A stretch of DNA of 14,502 nucleotides from Bacillota bacterium (GTDB lineage: Bacteria; Bacillota; Negativicutes; Sporomusales; UBA7701). This document shows, in pieces, positions 1 to 5,825 of the stretch. The stretch covers positions 1-14,502 of the forward strand of contig JAEZLU010000177.1 in NCBI GenBank assembly GCA_023415075.1. The letters are read 5' to 3'. The notes under the pieces are model-generated. The model saw only the letters and a program-made list of their open reading frames with translations. It did no database searches and had not been told where the DNA came from. Each line of letters begins with the position of its first letter. The stretch's first letter is position 1. Both the position numbers and the translations under genes were made by a program.

Positions 1-197
1 CCGCAGACAGCGCCCATGCTGGCGATTTCGTCTTCCATTTGGATGAATTTGCCGCCGTGGCGCGGCAGAAGCTCGGCAAGGATTTCAGCGATTTCGGTGC
101 TGGGAGTAATCGGGTAGCCGGCGAAGAAGTTGACGCCTGCGGCCAGGCAGCCTAGGGCACAGGCCTGATTACCCTGAATGAGTTGTGCTTTAGCCAT
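1..197 (-). CDS. korA: 2-oxoacid:ferredoxin oxidoreductase, alpha subunit (N-terminal part, runs off window)
   Basis: Only the first 65 codons are in the window. The translation opens MAKAQLIQGNQACALGCLAA and contains FFAGYPITPSTEIAE at about residues 24-38. This is the hallmark start of the alpha subunit of 2-oxoglutarate or branched-chain 2-oxoacid:ferredoxin oxidoreductases (KorA/VorB), which oxidatively decarboxylate a 2-oxoacid to an acyl-CoA and reduce ferredoxin. The ATG overlaps the stop of the upstream ferredoxin gene by 8 bases (ATGGCTAA), so translation is probably coupled. The preceding coding sequence supplies an AGGAGG-rich stretch (about 203-212 on the minus strand) as ribosome binding site. 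The family is clear; whether the substrate is 2-oxoglutarate or 2-oxoisovalerate cannot be told from this fragment. Confidence 0.88.
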   Translation of the reverse strand, partial: MAKAQLIQGNQACALGCLAAGVNFFAGYPITPSTEIAEILAELLPRHGGKFIQMEDEIASMGAVC

Positions 198-396
198 TTG
201 CCTCCTCCTTTCCCTTTTTCACTACTTTGATGGCAAAATCAGGGCAACGAAGCTCGCATTGCCCGCAGGCAATGCACTTGTCCGGTTCGGTAACGTAGAT
301 CTTGCCCATTTCGTCGATAGCCAAAATCTTCTTGGGACAGAAGGCCACGCATATGCCGCATCCCTTGCAGAATTTTTTGTTGATATCAAGGGCCAC
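190..396 (-). CDS. korD: 2x[4Fe-4S] ferredoxin, delta subunit of 2-oxoacid:ferredoxin oxidoreductase
   Basis: A 68-residue protein with two complete CxxCxxCxxxCP clusters (Cys10, 13, 16, 20 and Cys41, 44, 47, 51), each able to hold one [4Fe-4S] centre. It has the size and spacing of the ferredoxin-like delta subunit that carries electrons out of 2-oxoacid oxidoreductases. Placement directly before korA, with an 8-base overlap, supports that role over a free ferredoxin. The start is a GTG, chosen because AGGAGGT lies at the right distance before it (about 402-408) and because the cysteine motif begins 10 residues in. It is the first gene of an operon that continues beyond the left edge. A long, structured leader lies upstream. 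Confidence 0.9.
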   Translation of the reverse strand: MALDINKKFCKGCGICVAFCPKKILAIDEMGKIYVTEPDKCIACGQCELRCPDFAIKVVKKGKEEANG

Positions 397-577
397 TTCA
401 ACACCTCCTATGTATTGCCGGAAGAAAAGCGGGAGTCAAGCGCCGCCACAGTTAGCCTGCCTCGACGGCAGTAGTGAATATTCCTGCCGCCGGCAATTTC
501 GCCGTGCGGACCAAGGGTACACTGCGCATTGTATCCAAAAAACATTGTCGCTATGGATACATGGCCGAAAGTACACC

Positions 578-605
578 CATAGCCGGGTATTTCTACCCGG
601 CTATG
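578..605 (-). promoter_or_regulatory. perfect 12-bp hairpin in the presumed korDA leader
   Basis: CATAGCCGGGTA and its exact complement TACCCGGCTATG are separated by a 4-base loop (590-593). No T-run follows on either strand, so this is not an ordinary terminator. It lies about 180 bases before korD on the minus strand. If the promoter at 697-725 is real, the hairpin is in the 5' leader. I do not recognise a known riboswitch class in the surrounding sequence. It could stabilise the mRNA, be part of a cis-regulatory RNA, or be a remnant of a mobile repeat. That it is a hairpin is certain; its role is unknown. Confidence 0.5.
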
Positions 606-639
606 ACTAGCTTCGCTGCTACGACTTTCTTCCTTTTGC

Positions 640-648
640 TGTTATAAT
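640..648 (+). promoter_or_regulatory. candidate plus-strand extended -10 promoter
   Basis: TGTTATAAT matches the extended -10 consensus TGnTATAAT exactly. There is no good -35 hexamer at 16-18 bases, but extended -10 promoters can do without one. Transcription would begin near 655 and run rightwards into AT-rich sequence with no plausible ribosome binding site or start codon, away from korD. Exact motifs of this length do occur by chance in AT-rich DNA. Confidence 0.35.
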
Positions 649-654
649 CTTCTT

Positions 655-826
655 TTTTTCGCGACCAGGCAGACATATTCCTGCCAAAACTACAGAAAAA
701 TATTCTAAGTTTCGCGAAACTACAAGGTTAGATTTATATCATAATTACGTAGTTATGTATTGTGTGTATTTTATACAAAAAACCTGGCCGTGGATAAGCC
801 CTTTATGGGGGAACACTTATCTTTTT
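655..826 (+). ncRNA. possible small non-coding RNA
   Basis: This is a speculative transcript bounded by the extended -10 element at 640-648 and a terminator-like structure. GATAAG (793-798) pairs with CTTATC (816-821), and an inner CCC/GGG pairing is followed by six T (821-827 region). Within it, GGCAG/CTGCC (668-672/681-685), the palindrome at 708-721 and an inverted repeat around 738-760 can form hairpins. No open frame with a ribosome binding site is seen. The only direct evidence is the arrangement of motifs. The same bases also carry a candidate minus-strand promoter, so this may simply be a regulatory region. Confidence 0.22.
697..725 (-). promoter_or_regulatory. candidate korDA promoter with a palindrome in its spacer
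   Basis: On the minus strand TTGTAG (725-720) is followed, after exactly 17 bases, by TATTTT (702-697). This is a reasonable vegetative -35/-10 pair with start near 690. The spacer and the edge of the -35 box contain the perfect 14-bp palindrome AGTTTCGCGAAACT (708-721), a position where a dimeric regulator would block RNA polymerase. The leader to korD would be roughly 290 bases. The hexamers are imperfect, so this is a candidate only. A weaker TTGTAT (778-773) lies upstream. Confidence 0.4.
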
Positions 827-886
827 TATCCTTCGCCTTCAGGCTATTTTTTCCTGCAAAATTGGCGGACAATTCAGGCGGCGGAA

Positions 887-926
887 AACAGTTAAAGGCC
901 GGACATACGTCCGGCCTTTAACTGTT
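887..926 (-). terminator. terminator of the TAXI receptor gene
   Basis: A perfect 18-bp inverted repeat (887-904 with 909-926, loop ATAC) begins two bases after the TAA of the receptor gene. On the minus strand the stem ends in a short T-run (TTTT then CC). Its position directly behind the stop codon and its long G+C-rich stem support transcription termination. The symmetrical A/T ends could let it act weakly in both directions. Confidence 0.8.
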
Positions 927-928
927 CT

Positions 929-1900
929 TTACTTGATGAGGCCTTTTTCCCGGTAATATTTGGCGGCGCCGGGATGAAGCGGTACGGAGATGCCGGCGAG
1001 CGCTGTTTCCAGGGAGAGTTCTTTGCCTTTGTCGTTGGTCTGGGCCAGTTCGCCCCGGCTTTCGAAAAGGGTTTTGGTTATTATATAGATTACGTCGTCG
1101 CTAACTTCGCTGTTGGTGATAAGGGTGGCCTGAACGGCCAGCGTTTTGACGGGTTCGGTCTGGCCCCGGTAGGTGTTCGGCTGGATGGTATACGGGGTTA
1201 AGAAGGAGTACTTCTGGGTCAGTCTGGCGATCATGCCTTCAGGCAAGCCGATGATCCGGATGGCTGGGTCGGCTCCAGCTCCCAGGTTGGCAATGGCCGG
1301 GTTTGGGGTGCCGGCGGTTACGATAAAGCCGTCGATCAGTTTGGCTTTGAACTGGTCGGCGCCCTGGGCGAATGAGACGTACGCCGGCGCCAGCGCTTTG
1401 TAGTCAAAGCCGCTACTGTCGAGAAGCTGGCGGAAGTTGACTTCGGTGCCGCTGCCCGGGGGCCCGACGCCGAACTTTTTGCCTTTGATGTCGCCGAAGG
1501 TATTGATGTCGCTGTCGGCGCGAACAACAATCTGGATGACTTCCGGATAGAGGGTGGCGATGGCGCGGATATTGGGCAGCCTGTCCTTGAACATTTCCCG
1601 GCCGCCGTAAGCATAGTCGAGCATGTCGTTTTGGACGATGGCCAGCTCGGCGTCTTTCTTGTTGACGAGGCGAAGGTTTTCGATGGAAGCGCCGGTATTC
1701 TGGGGAATGACATTTATGTTGGCGATTTTGCCGTTAAATAGGTTGGCCAGGGCGATGCCGTAAGGATGATATGTCCCGCCTACGCCACCGGTGGCCAAAA
1801 TCAATTGCTGGGATTTGGCGGGTTGTTGTTGACCACTGCAACCGGCGAGAAGGCCGACCGCCAGGATAAAAGTCGCAATTATCGCCATTAAGTGTTTCAC
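929..1900 (-). CDS. TRAP transporter receptor, TAXI family, lipoprotein
   Basis: A 323-residue substrate-binding protein. The N-terminus (VKHLMAIIATFILAVGLLAG then Cys21) is a lipoprotein signal peptide with the lipobox LAGC, so the mature protein should be lipid-anchored outside the cytoplasmic membrane. ATGGVGGTYHPYG (36-48) and GPPGSGTE (146-153) are typical of the TAXI family (TRAP-associated extracytoplasmic immunogenic proteins), which deliver small organic acids or amino acids to a TRAP membrane subunit. The GTG start is fixed by AGGAGG six bases upstream (1907-1912) and by the signal peptide. The open frame upstream to 2062 crosses a terminator hairpin and looks non-coding. No fused DctQM-type membrane subunit is in the window. 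The ligand cannot be predicted. Confidence 0.88.
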   Translation of the reverse strand: MKHLMAIIATFILAVGLLAGCSGQQQPAKSQQLILATGGVGGTYHPYGIALANLFNGKIANINVIPQNTGASIENLRLVNKKDAELAIVQNDMLDYAYGGREMFKDRLPNIRAIATLYPEVIQIVVRADSDINTFGDIKGKKFGVGPPGSGTEVNFRQLLDSSGFDYKALAPAYVSFAQGADQFKAKLIDGFIVTAGTPNPAIANLGAGADPAIRIIGLPEGMIARLTQKYSFLTPYTIQPNTYRGQTEPVKTLAVQATLITNSEVSDDVIYIITKTLFESRGELAQTNDKGKELSLETALAGISVPLHPGAAKYYREKGLIK

Positions 1901-1962
1901 TTTTTTCCTCCTAGGCAATATACCGTTTTTTTCGCCATCCTGACGACGTTTCCTGCCGACGG

Positions 1963-1989
1963 AAAAAATAAGAGCTCCCTTGGGGAGCT
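1963..1989 (-). terminator. intrinsic terminator/attenuator between the 48-aa gene and the TAXI gene
   Basis: On the minus strand AGCTCCC (1989-1983) pairs with GGGAGCT (1979-1973) across a CAA loop, followed by CTTA and six T (to 1963). It lies 22 bases after the stop of the small membrane-protein gene and about 60 before the TAXI ribosome binding site. It should end or attenuate transcription from the small gene. I see no convincing promoter between it and the TAXI gene, so partial read-through may set TAXI expression. Confidence 0.7.
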
Positions 1990-2010
1990 TCGAGGCTAAC
2001 GAGGCGATGG

Positions 2011-2157
2011 TCAGGGGTTGCCGGCCCGGCGCCTCAGGGCATAAGTAATAAGAGCCAGCCATATGAGAAAGCCGAGACCGGCCAACAGGGGATTAAATAA
2101 CAGGGATAAGGCAAAGCCGATTATTACCGGCCAACTATACCAGCGGATGAATTCCAT
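2011..2157 (-). CDS. small membrane protein, 48 aa, function unknown
   Basis: Reading the minus strand from ATG at 2157 gives MEFIRWYSWPVIIGFALSLL, then a hydrophobic stretch to about residue 40 and a basic tail ALRRRAGNP. Residues 9-40 could form one long or two short membrane segments joined by FNP, with the Arg-rich end in the cytoplasm. The start has an excellent ribosome binding site (GGGGAGGTG, spacing 6), and a terminator follows the stop. These signals support a real gene although it is below usual length cut-offs. I do not recognise a family. Its position before the TAXI receptor could mean a functional link, but the terminator between them makes this uncertain. It is not a DctQ subunit, which has four membrane segments. 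Confidence 0.6.
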   Translation of the reverse strand: MEFIRWYSWPVIIGFALSLLFNPLLAGLGFLIWLALITYALRRRAGNP

Positions 2158-2234
2158 GCCATCACCTCCCCAGCCTGCCGCAATTTTACTATTAGTATTG
2201 CCGGCCGTCGGTCCGCCTAAACCTTGCCGGACGG

Positions 2235-2263
2235 TTGGGTCGGGGGCGAAAAGGTGGTATAAT
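2235..2263 (+). promoter_or_regulatory. promoter of the 118-aa gene
   Basis: TTGGGT (2235-2240), a 17-base spacer and a perfect TATAAT (2258-2263) form a standard vegetative promoter. Transcription should start near 2270. That rules out the ATG at 2270 as translation start and supports the one at 2294, which has its own AAGGA. The gap 2158-2234 holds no other clear element. Confidence 0.7.
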
Positions 2264-2293
2264 GTTCATATGGTTTTAGAAAGGACGTGCTTT

Positions 2294-2650
2294 ATGGAGA
2301 ATAATGAAACCGGCTGGCGCCTGCAGCTTGCCCGCACTTTGTGGTTCAACATTTACCGGGGCCAGGTAACCGACGCTGCCGGCGAGTATGTCGCCACTCT
2401 CCGGCTTATCCCGGCCATCCCCCTCGATCGCGAGGAAGTGCCGGCCGATGCGCCGGAGGTTGAGCCTTATGTGCTGGCGATTGTTGAGGACGCCATTTTC
2501 GGCGAAGATGAGCTTCTTGCTTTCGAGACAAGGCTGGCCGACGAGATAGTTGCCAAAATGGCCCAACACGATTTCCGCCCCGCTTTTTGTCAGTTCGCTT
2601 ATCCCAGTCCGCCCCAGGGCGGGCCGCTGATCGCCGAATTCGGCGGCTGA
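2294..2650 (+). CDS. hypothetical protein, 118 aa
   Basis: An acidic, soluble-looking protein beginning MENNETGWRLQLARTLWFNI, with no signal peptide or membrane segment. It shows a probable beta-rich first half (TLWFNIYRGQV, EYVATLRLIPAIP), a helix near 73-92 (DELLAFETRLADEIVAKMAQ) and a Pro/Gly-rich tail. There is one cysteine (Cys99) and no motif I can assign to an enzyme or DNA-binding family. The ATG at 2294 is preferred because AAGGA (2281-2285) lies 8 bases before it and the promoter places the mRNA start near 2270. It is a single-gene transcription unit closed by the terminator at 2650-2700. Family unknown; that it is a real gene is well supported by its signals. Confidence 0.75.
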   Translation: MENNETGWRLQLARTLWFNIYRGQVTDAAGEYVATLRLIPAIPLDREEVPADAPEVEPYVLAIVEDAIFGEDELLAFETRLADEIVAKMAQHDFRPAFCQFAYPSPPQGGPLIAEFGG

Positions 2651-2700
2651 AAGGTATAAAAAGAGTGCCGATCAACGATCGGCACTCTTTTTATACCTTT
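2650..2700. terminator. bidirectional terminator, 24-bp perfect stem
   Basis: Bases 2650-2673 and 2677-2700 are exact complements around an AAC loop. The core GAGTGCCGATC is flanked by A-rich then T-rich arms, so a T-run follows the G+C stem in both directions. It overlaps the last base of the plus-strand 118-aa gene and sits six bases beyond the stop of the convergent glycosyltransferase gene, ending both units. Confidence 0.92.
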
Positions 2701-2706
2701 AGCAAC

Positions 2707-4248
2707 CTATTCTCTTTTGTACAATTTGTAGCGGCCGTAGTCGCCCACCTTGCGGAAGCCGGGAACCGGCGCGCCGTCGCCGCTACTGATGATATAGACG
2801 TCCGTCAGGCCGGCGGTCCTGGCAAGGAAAGCGGCTACCGTTTCGGTCGGCATGGTGTACTTGCCGGCCCAGACGTCAGCTGACGGCGGGGTCTCGGCGG
2901 CGACCAGCCGCGGCATGCTATAGCCGCTATAAAAGACGGCCGAGGTGGGATATACGCCGGCGGCGGCGACAGTGGCTCCGCTGGCCGGCAGGGCCGCAGC
3001 CACCGCTTTGGCCGAACGGATTTCTGCCAGGGGGATGAGACACTGGAATAAGAGAGTCAGACTGACAGCCGTAACGACAAGGCCGACGGCCAGCGGCAGC
3101 AAGAAAGCCTGTCCACGGATGTGCAGAAGAGTGATGACAATGGTGCCGGCGGCGATGACGAGGTATACGGGCCAGGGCTCTACAACCGGCAGCAGGTGAG
3201 TGCCGGCAGCGTAGGCGGCCAAAAGCAGGACGGCCGGCAGGGTAAGCCAACGCAGGCCGCGAGGCGGGGCGCTACCGAGACCGGCCAGGGTCTGGCCGGT
3301 CAGGAGGGCTGCCGGAAAGAGGGCCGGAAATACATAGGTGGGATATTTGGTGGCCATGAGGCTATAAAAGAGCAGGGTGACGGCCAGCCATACAGCCAGG
3401 AAGACGAAATGGGGCGGCCGCTTTCCGGCCAGGGCCCGGCAGAAAACGCCCGTCCATGGCAGCAGACTGGCCGGGAAAAGAACAAGGTAGTAGTAAAAAA
3501 CGTTGTCTTTAGGATGCTCGGACACCGTGGCCCGCAGGTAGTTGTGAAGGCCAAGGAACGTATCGGTAAATTCCCGGCCGTGGACCTGGTACATGGCCAG
3601 ATACCAGGGAGCAGCCACCAGCAGGAAGACAACGGCCCCCGGCAGCAGAAACAGGCGGCCGAGGAGCTCGAGGCGCCGGCTGACAAGGATATACACGAAG
3701 ATTATCAGCGCCGGCAGGAGGAGGCCTACCGGCCCCTTGGTGAGGACGGCCAAACCGGCGGCGGCGTACGCGGCGATGTACCAGCCCCGCCCGGCCCCGC
3801 CAATGCCTAGGTACAGGGCGGTAAGGGCGACGCTGTTGAAGAAGAAGAGGACGGCATCGGTTATCACCATACGGGCCAGCACCCAGAATTCGAGCGAGGT
3901 CGCCAGGACAACGGCCGCGAAGAGACCGGCAAGCCTGTCGCCCCAGAGGCGGACGGCCGCCCAGCCGGCGAAAGCGACGCTGGCGGCGCCGAAGACGGCA
4001 GCCGGCAGGCGGGCGGCGAATTCACCGACGCCGAAAAGCTCATAGCCGACGGCAATGAGCCAGTAGATGAGGGCCGGTTTGTCGTACCAGTATTGCCCGT
4101 AGATGCGAGGGGACAGCCAGTCGCCGCTCTGGAACATTTCCTTGGCAGTAAGGGCATAGTTGGCTTCCACCGGATCGGTTATCGGGATATGGGCATTGCC
4201 TGGCAGAAAAATGGCCAGCGCGGCCAGGAAGAGAATAAGTGGAAACAT
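2707..4248 (-). CDS. ArnT-like membrane glycosyltransferase (GT39/PMT_2 superfamily), twin B
   Basis: A 513-residue polytopic membrane protein: about a dozen hydrophobic segments up to residue ~410, then a C-terminal soluble part. TDPVEANYALTAKEM (24-38) and YGQYWYDKPALIYWL (50-64) align with the first external loop of ArnT/PMT enzymes, which move a sugar from a polyprenyl-phosphate donor to lipid A, a glycan or a protein on the outer face of the membrane. The usual DE pair of this loop is VE here (Val27-Glu28), although Asp25 is kept. Its neighbour (twin A) has the normal DE. It is the last gene of a five-gene operon, 12 bases after twin A, with GAGGA before its ATG, and is closed by the terminator at 2650-2700. 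Donor and acceptor are not predictable from sequence alone. Confidence 0.85.
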   Translation of the reverse strand: MFPLILFLAALAIFLPGNAHIPITDPVEANYALTAKEMFQSGDWLSPRIYGQYWYDKPALIYWLIAVGYELFGVGEFAARLPAAVFGAASVAFAGWAAVRLWGDRLAGLFAAVVLATSLEFWVLARMVITDAVLFFFNSVALTALYLGIGGAGRGWYIAAYAAAGLAVLTKGPVGLLLPALIIFVYILVSRRLELLGRLFLLPGAVVFLLVAAPWYLAMYQVHGREFTDTFLGLHNYLRATVSEHPKDNVFYYYLVLFPASLLPWTGVFCRALAGKRPPHFVFLAVWLAVTLLFYSLMATKYPTYVFPALFPAALLTGQTLAGLGSAPPRGLRWLTLPAVLLLAAYAAGTHLLPVVEPWPVYLVIAAGTIVITLLHIRGQAFLLPLAVGLVVTAVSLTLLFQCLIPLAEIRSAKAVAAALPASGATVAAAGVYPTSAVFYSGYSMPRLVAAETPPSADVWAGKYTMPTETVAAFLARTAGLTDVYIISSGDGAPVPGFRKVGDYGRYKLYKRE

Positions 4249-4260
4249 GGTCGTCCTCGC

Positions 4261-5802
4261 TTATTGTTTTAGGAGAAGCAGCTTTTCGTCGGTGGTGGCC
4301 AGGATGGTAAGTTTCTGGCGGTCGCTTTCGCTGAGGCCGGTGTAATCGGGCTTACGGACTACGAAGTAAGTCTTGCCGGGGACGGCTAAGGTTTGAGCCA
4401 GTTCGCCATTTTTGAGTTCCTGGCCATAGACGCCGGAGTAAAAAGCGAAACCGGGGCGAAGGAATTTGATTACATAGACGGGTGATTTGCCATCCCAGGC
4501 GTTCGTGAACGCCTGGGCGATGTCACGGGAATGGAAGGCCGGCGCCGCCGGTGGCAGGAGCAGGGTGAGGAGAATGACGGAAAAGGCGGCCATGCCGATG
4601 ACCTTAAGCCAGAAAGCCCGGTCGTAGTTCCGTCGCCAGGCGAAGTACCAGACGCCAGCAATCATGACGGCGAAGACGGCGGCTGCGGCCAGCGCTCCCG
4701 GTAGCAGGGCGGGCATATACTTATCGGCGGCGAAAATCATGCCGCCAGCGAGCGGCCCAAGAAAAACGGTCAGCATCAGCGGCCAGCCAAGGTATCTGGC
4801 GCCACGGTACTGGTCCCACAGACGGTCGATGTACCAGCCGACCACCATGGCCAGCGGCGGATACATAGGCAGGATATAGGAAACGAGTTTGGTCCGCGAA
4901 ACGCTGAAGAATAAGAAAATAAAGGCCGCCCATACGAGCAGGAAGACCAGCGGCCCGGACTGCCTGCGCCCGTCGGTGACCGCCGCCCAGACCGCCTGGC
5001 CGAGCAGGGCCGTCCACGGCAAAAAGCCGACTATGATCACCGGGATGAAGTAGTACCAGAGGACGCCTTCGGGATGCTCAGGGCTGGTGAAGCGGGTAAT
5101 GTTGTGAAAGCCGAGGAAGGTGTCGATGAAGGCGCTGCCGTGGACGGCATACATGGCGACGTACCAGGGCAAGGCCGTCAGGCAGAAAAGGCCGAAGCCG
5201 ACGGGAATTTTCATTTCTTTGAGCTGGCCAAAGCTGCGCGTGAGGAGCAGGTATATGAAGATGATGGCCCCGGGAAAGAGGAAGCCGACCGGCCCTTTGG
5301 TAACGGTGGCCAAGCCGATGCAGATGTAGAACAGGTAATAGCGTTTTTCCAGGAAGGCCAAGAGGGCCAGGGTGAGAAAGAAGGTCAAGGTGATGTCGGT
5401 CACCGCCGCCTTGCCGAGGTAGAAGTATTCAAGGCTGCTGGCCAAAACCAGGCTGCCGGCCAGGCCGGCCCGTTCGCTGAACAGCCTGGCACCGGCAAAG
5501 TAGACGTAGAGAGTTCCGAGGACGGCTAAAAGCGCCGAGGGGAAACGAGCCGCGAATTCACCGCTGCCGAAGAGTTGGAATGAGGCGGCCACCAGCCAAT
5601 AGTACATAGGCGGCTTGTCATACCAGTATTCGCCATATATGCGCGGCGAGACAAAGTCACCGAAGCTGAGCATTTCTCTGGCAGTTTCGGCATAGACCGG
5701 CTCGTCCGGGTCAAGGAGCGGCACGGTTCCGAGGCTGAAGAACATTATCCCGGCGGCGATTATGAGTACGACAAGGGGGCCTATCAGTGATCTTTCCGAC
5801 AT
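4261..5802 (-). CDS. ArnT-like membrane glycosyltransferase (GT39/PMT_2 superfamily), twin A
   Basis: Exactly the same length as the following gene (513 residues) and clearly its paralogue: SPRIYG-YWYDKP and LFG-GEFAAR-P are shared at matching positions. The first membrane segment (about 7-25) is followed by LLDPDEPVYAETAREML (29-45), with the canonical Asp33-Glu34 of ArnT-type transferases, then EYWYDKPPMYYWL (58-70). Further membrane segments extend to about residue 420, and a short soluble domain follows. The family uses polyprenyl-phosphate-linked sugars and acts outside the cytoplasmic membrane; ArnT itself adds aminoarabinose to lipid A. AGGAGG five bases before the ATG supports the start. 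It lies 23 bases after the epimerase gene. The acceptor could be lipid A, another cell-surface glycan or a protein. Confidence 0.88.
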   Translation of the reverse strand: MSERSLIGPLVVLIIAAGIMFFSLGTVPLLDPDEPVYAETAREMLSFGDFVSPRIYGEYWYDKPPMYYWLVAASFQLFGSGEFAARFPSALLAVLGTLYVYFAGARLFSERAGLAGSLVLASSLEYFYLGKAAVTDITLTFFLTLALLAFLEKRYYLFYICIGLATVTKGPVGFLFPGAIIFIYLLLTRSFGQLKEMKIPVGFGLFCLTALPWYVAMYAVHGSAFIDTFLGFHNITRFTSPEHPEGVLWYYFIPVIIVGFLPWTALLGQAVWAAVTDGRRQSGPLVFLLVWAAFIFLFFSVSRTKLVSYILPMYPPLAMVVGWYIDRLWDQYRGARYLGWPLMLTVFLGPLAGGMIFAADKYMPALLPGALAAAAVFAVMIAGVWYFAWRRNYDRAFWLKVIGMAAFSVILLTLLLPPAAPAFHSRDIAQAFTNAWDGKSPVYVIKFLRPGFAFYSGVYGQELKNGELAQTLAVPGKTYFVVRKPDYTGLSESDRQKLTILATTDEKLLLLKQ

Positions 5803-5825
5803 TGTGTCCTCCTGCGGTTGTTGCG

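Noticed and set aside
1917..1946. Promoter TCGTCA-18-TATATT on the minus strand for the TAXI gene
   Set aside because: The start site would fall at about 1910, inside the ribosome binding site, leaving no usable leader.
1901..2062. In-frame N-terminal extension of the TAXI receptor back to an ATG at 2062
   Set aside because: It would cross a terminator hairpin (1963-1989), place 54 residues before a good lipoprotein signal peptide, and ignore the AGGAGG directly before the GTG at 1900. It also overlaps the better-supported 48-residue gene.
2063..2293. Longer start sites (2063 or 2270) for the 118-aa protein
   Set aside because: Both lie upstream of or at the transcription start expected from the TTGGGT-17-TATAAT promoter; the ATG at 2294 has its own AAGGA.
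3121..5529. Open frames of 150-230 codons on the plus strand (for example 3121-3810 and 5074-5529)
   Set aside because: They are antisense to the two GT39 genes, rich in Gly/Arg/Glu/Gln with no recognisable motifs, and have no ribosome binding sites of note.
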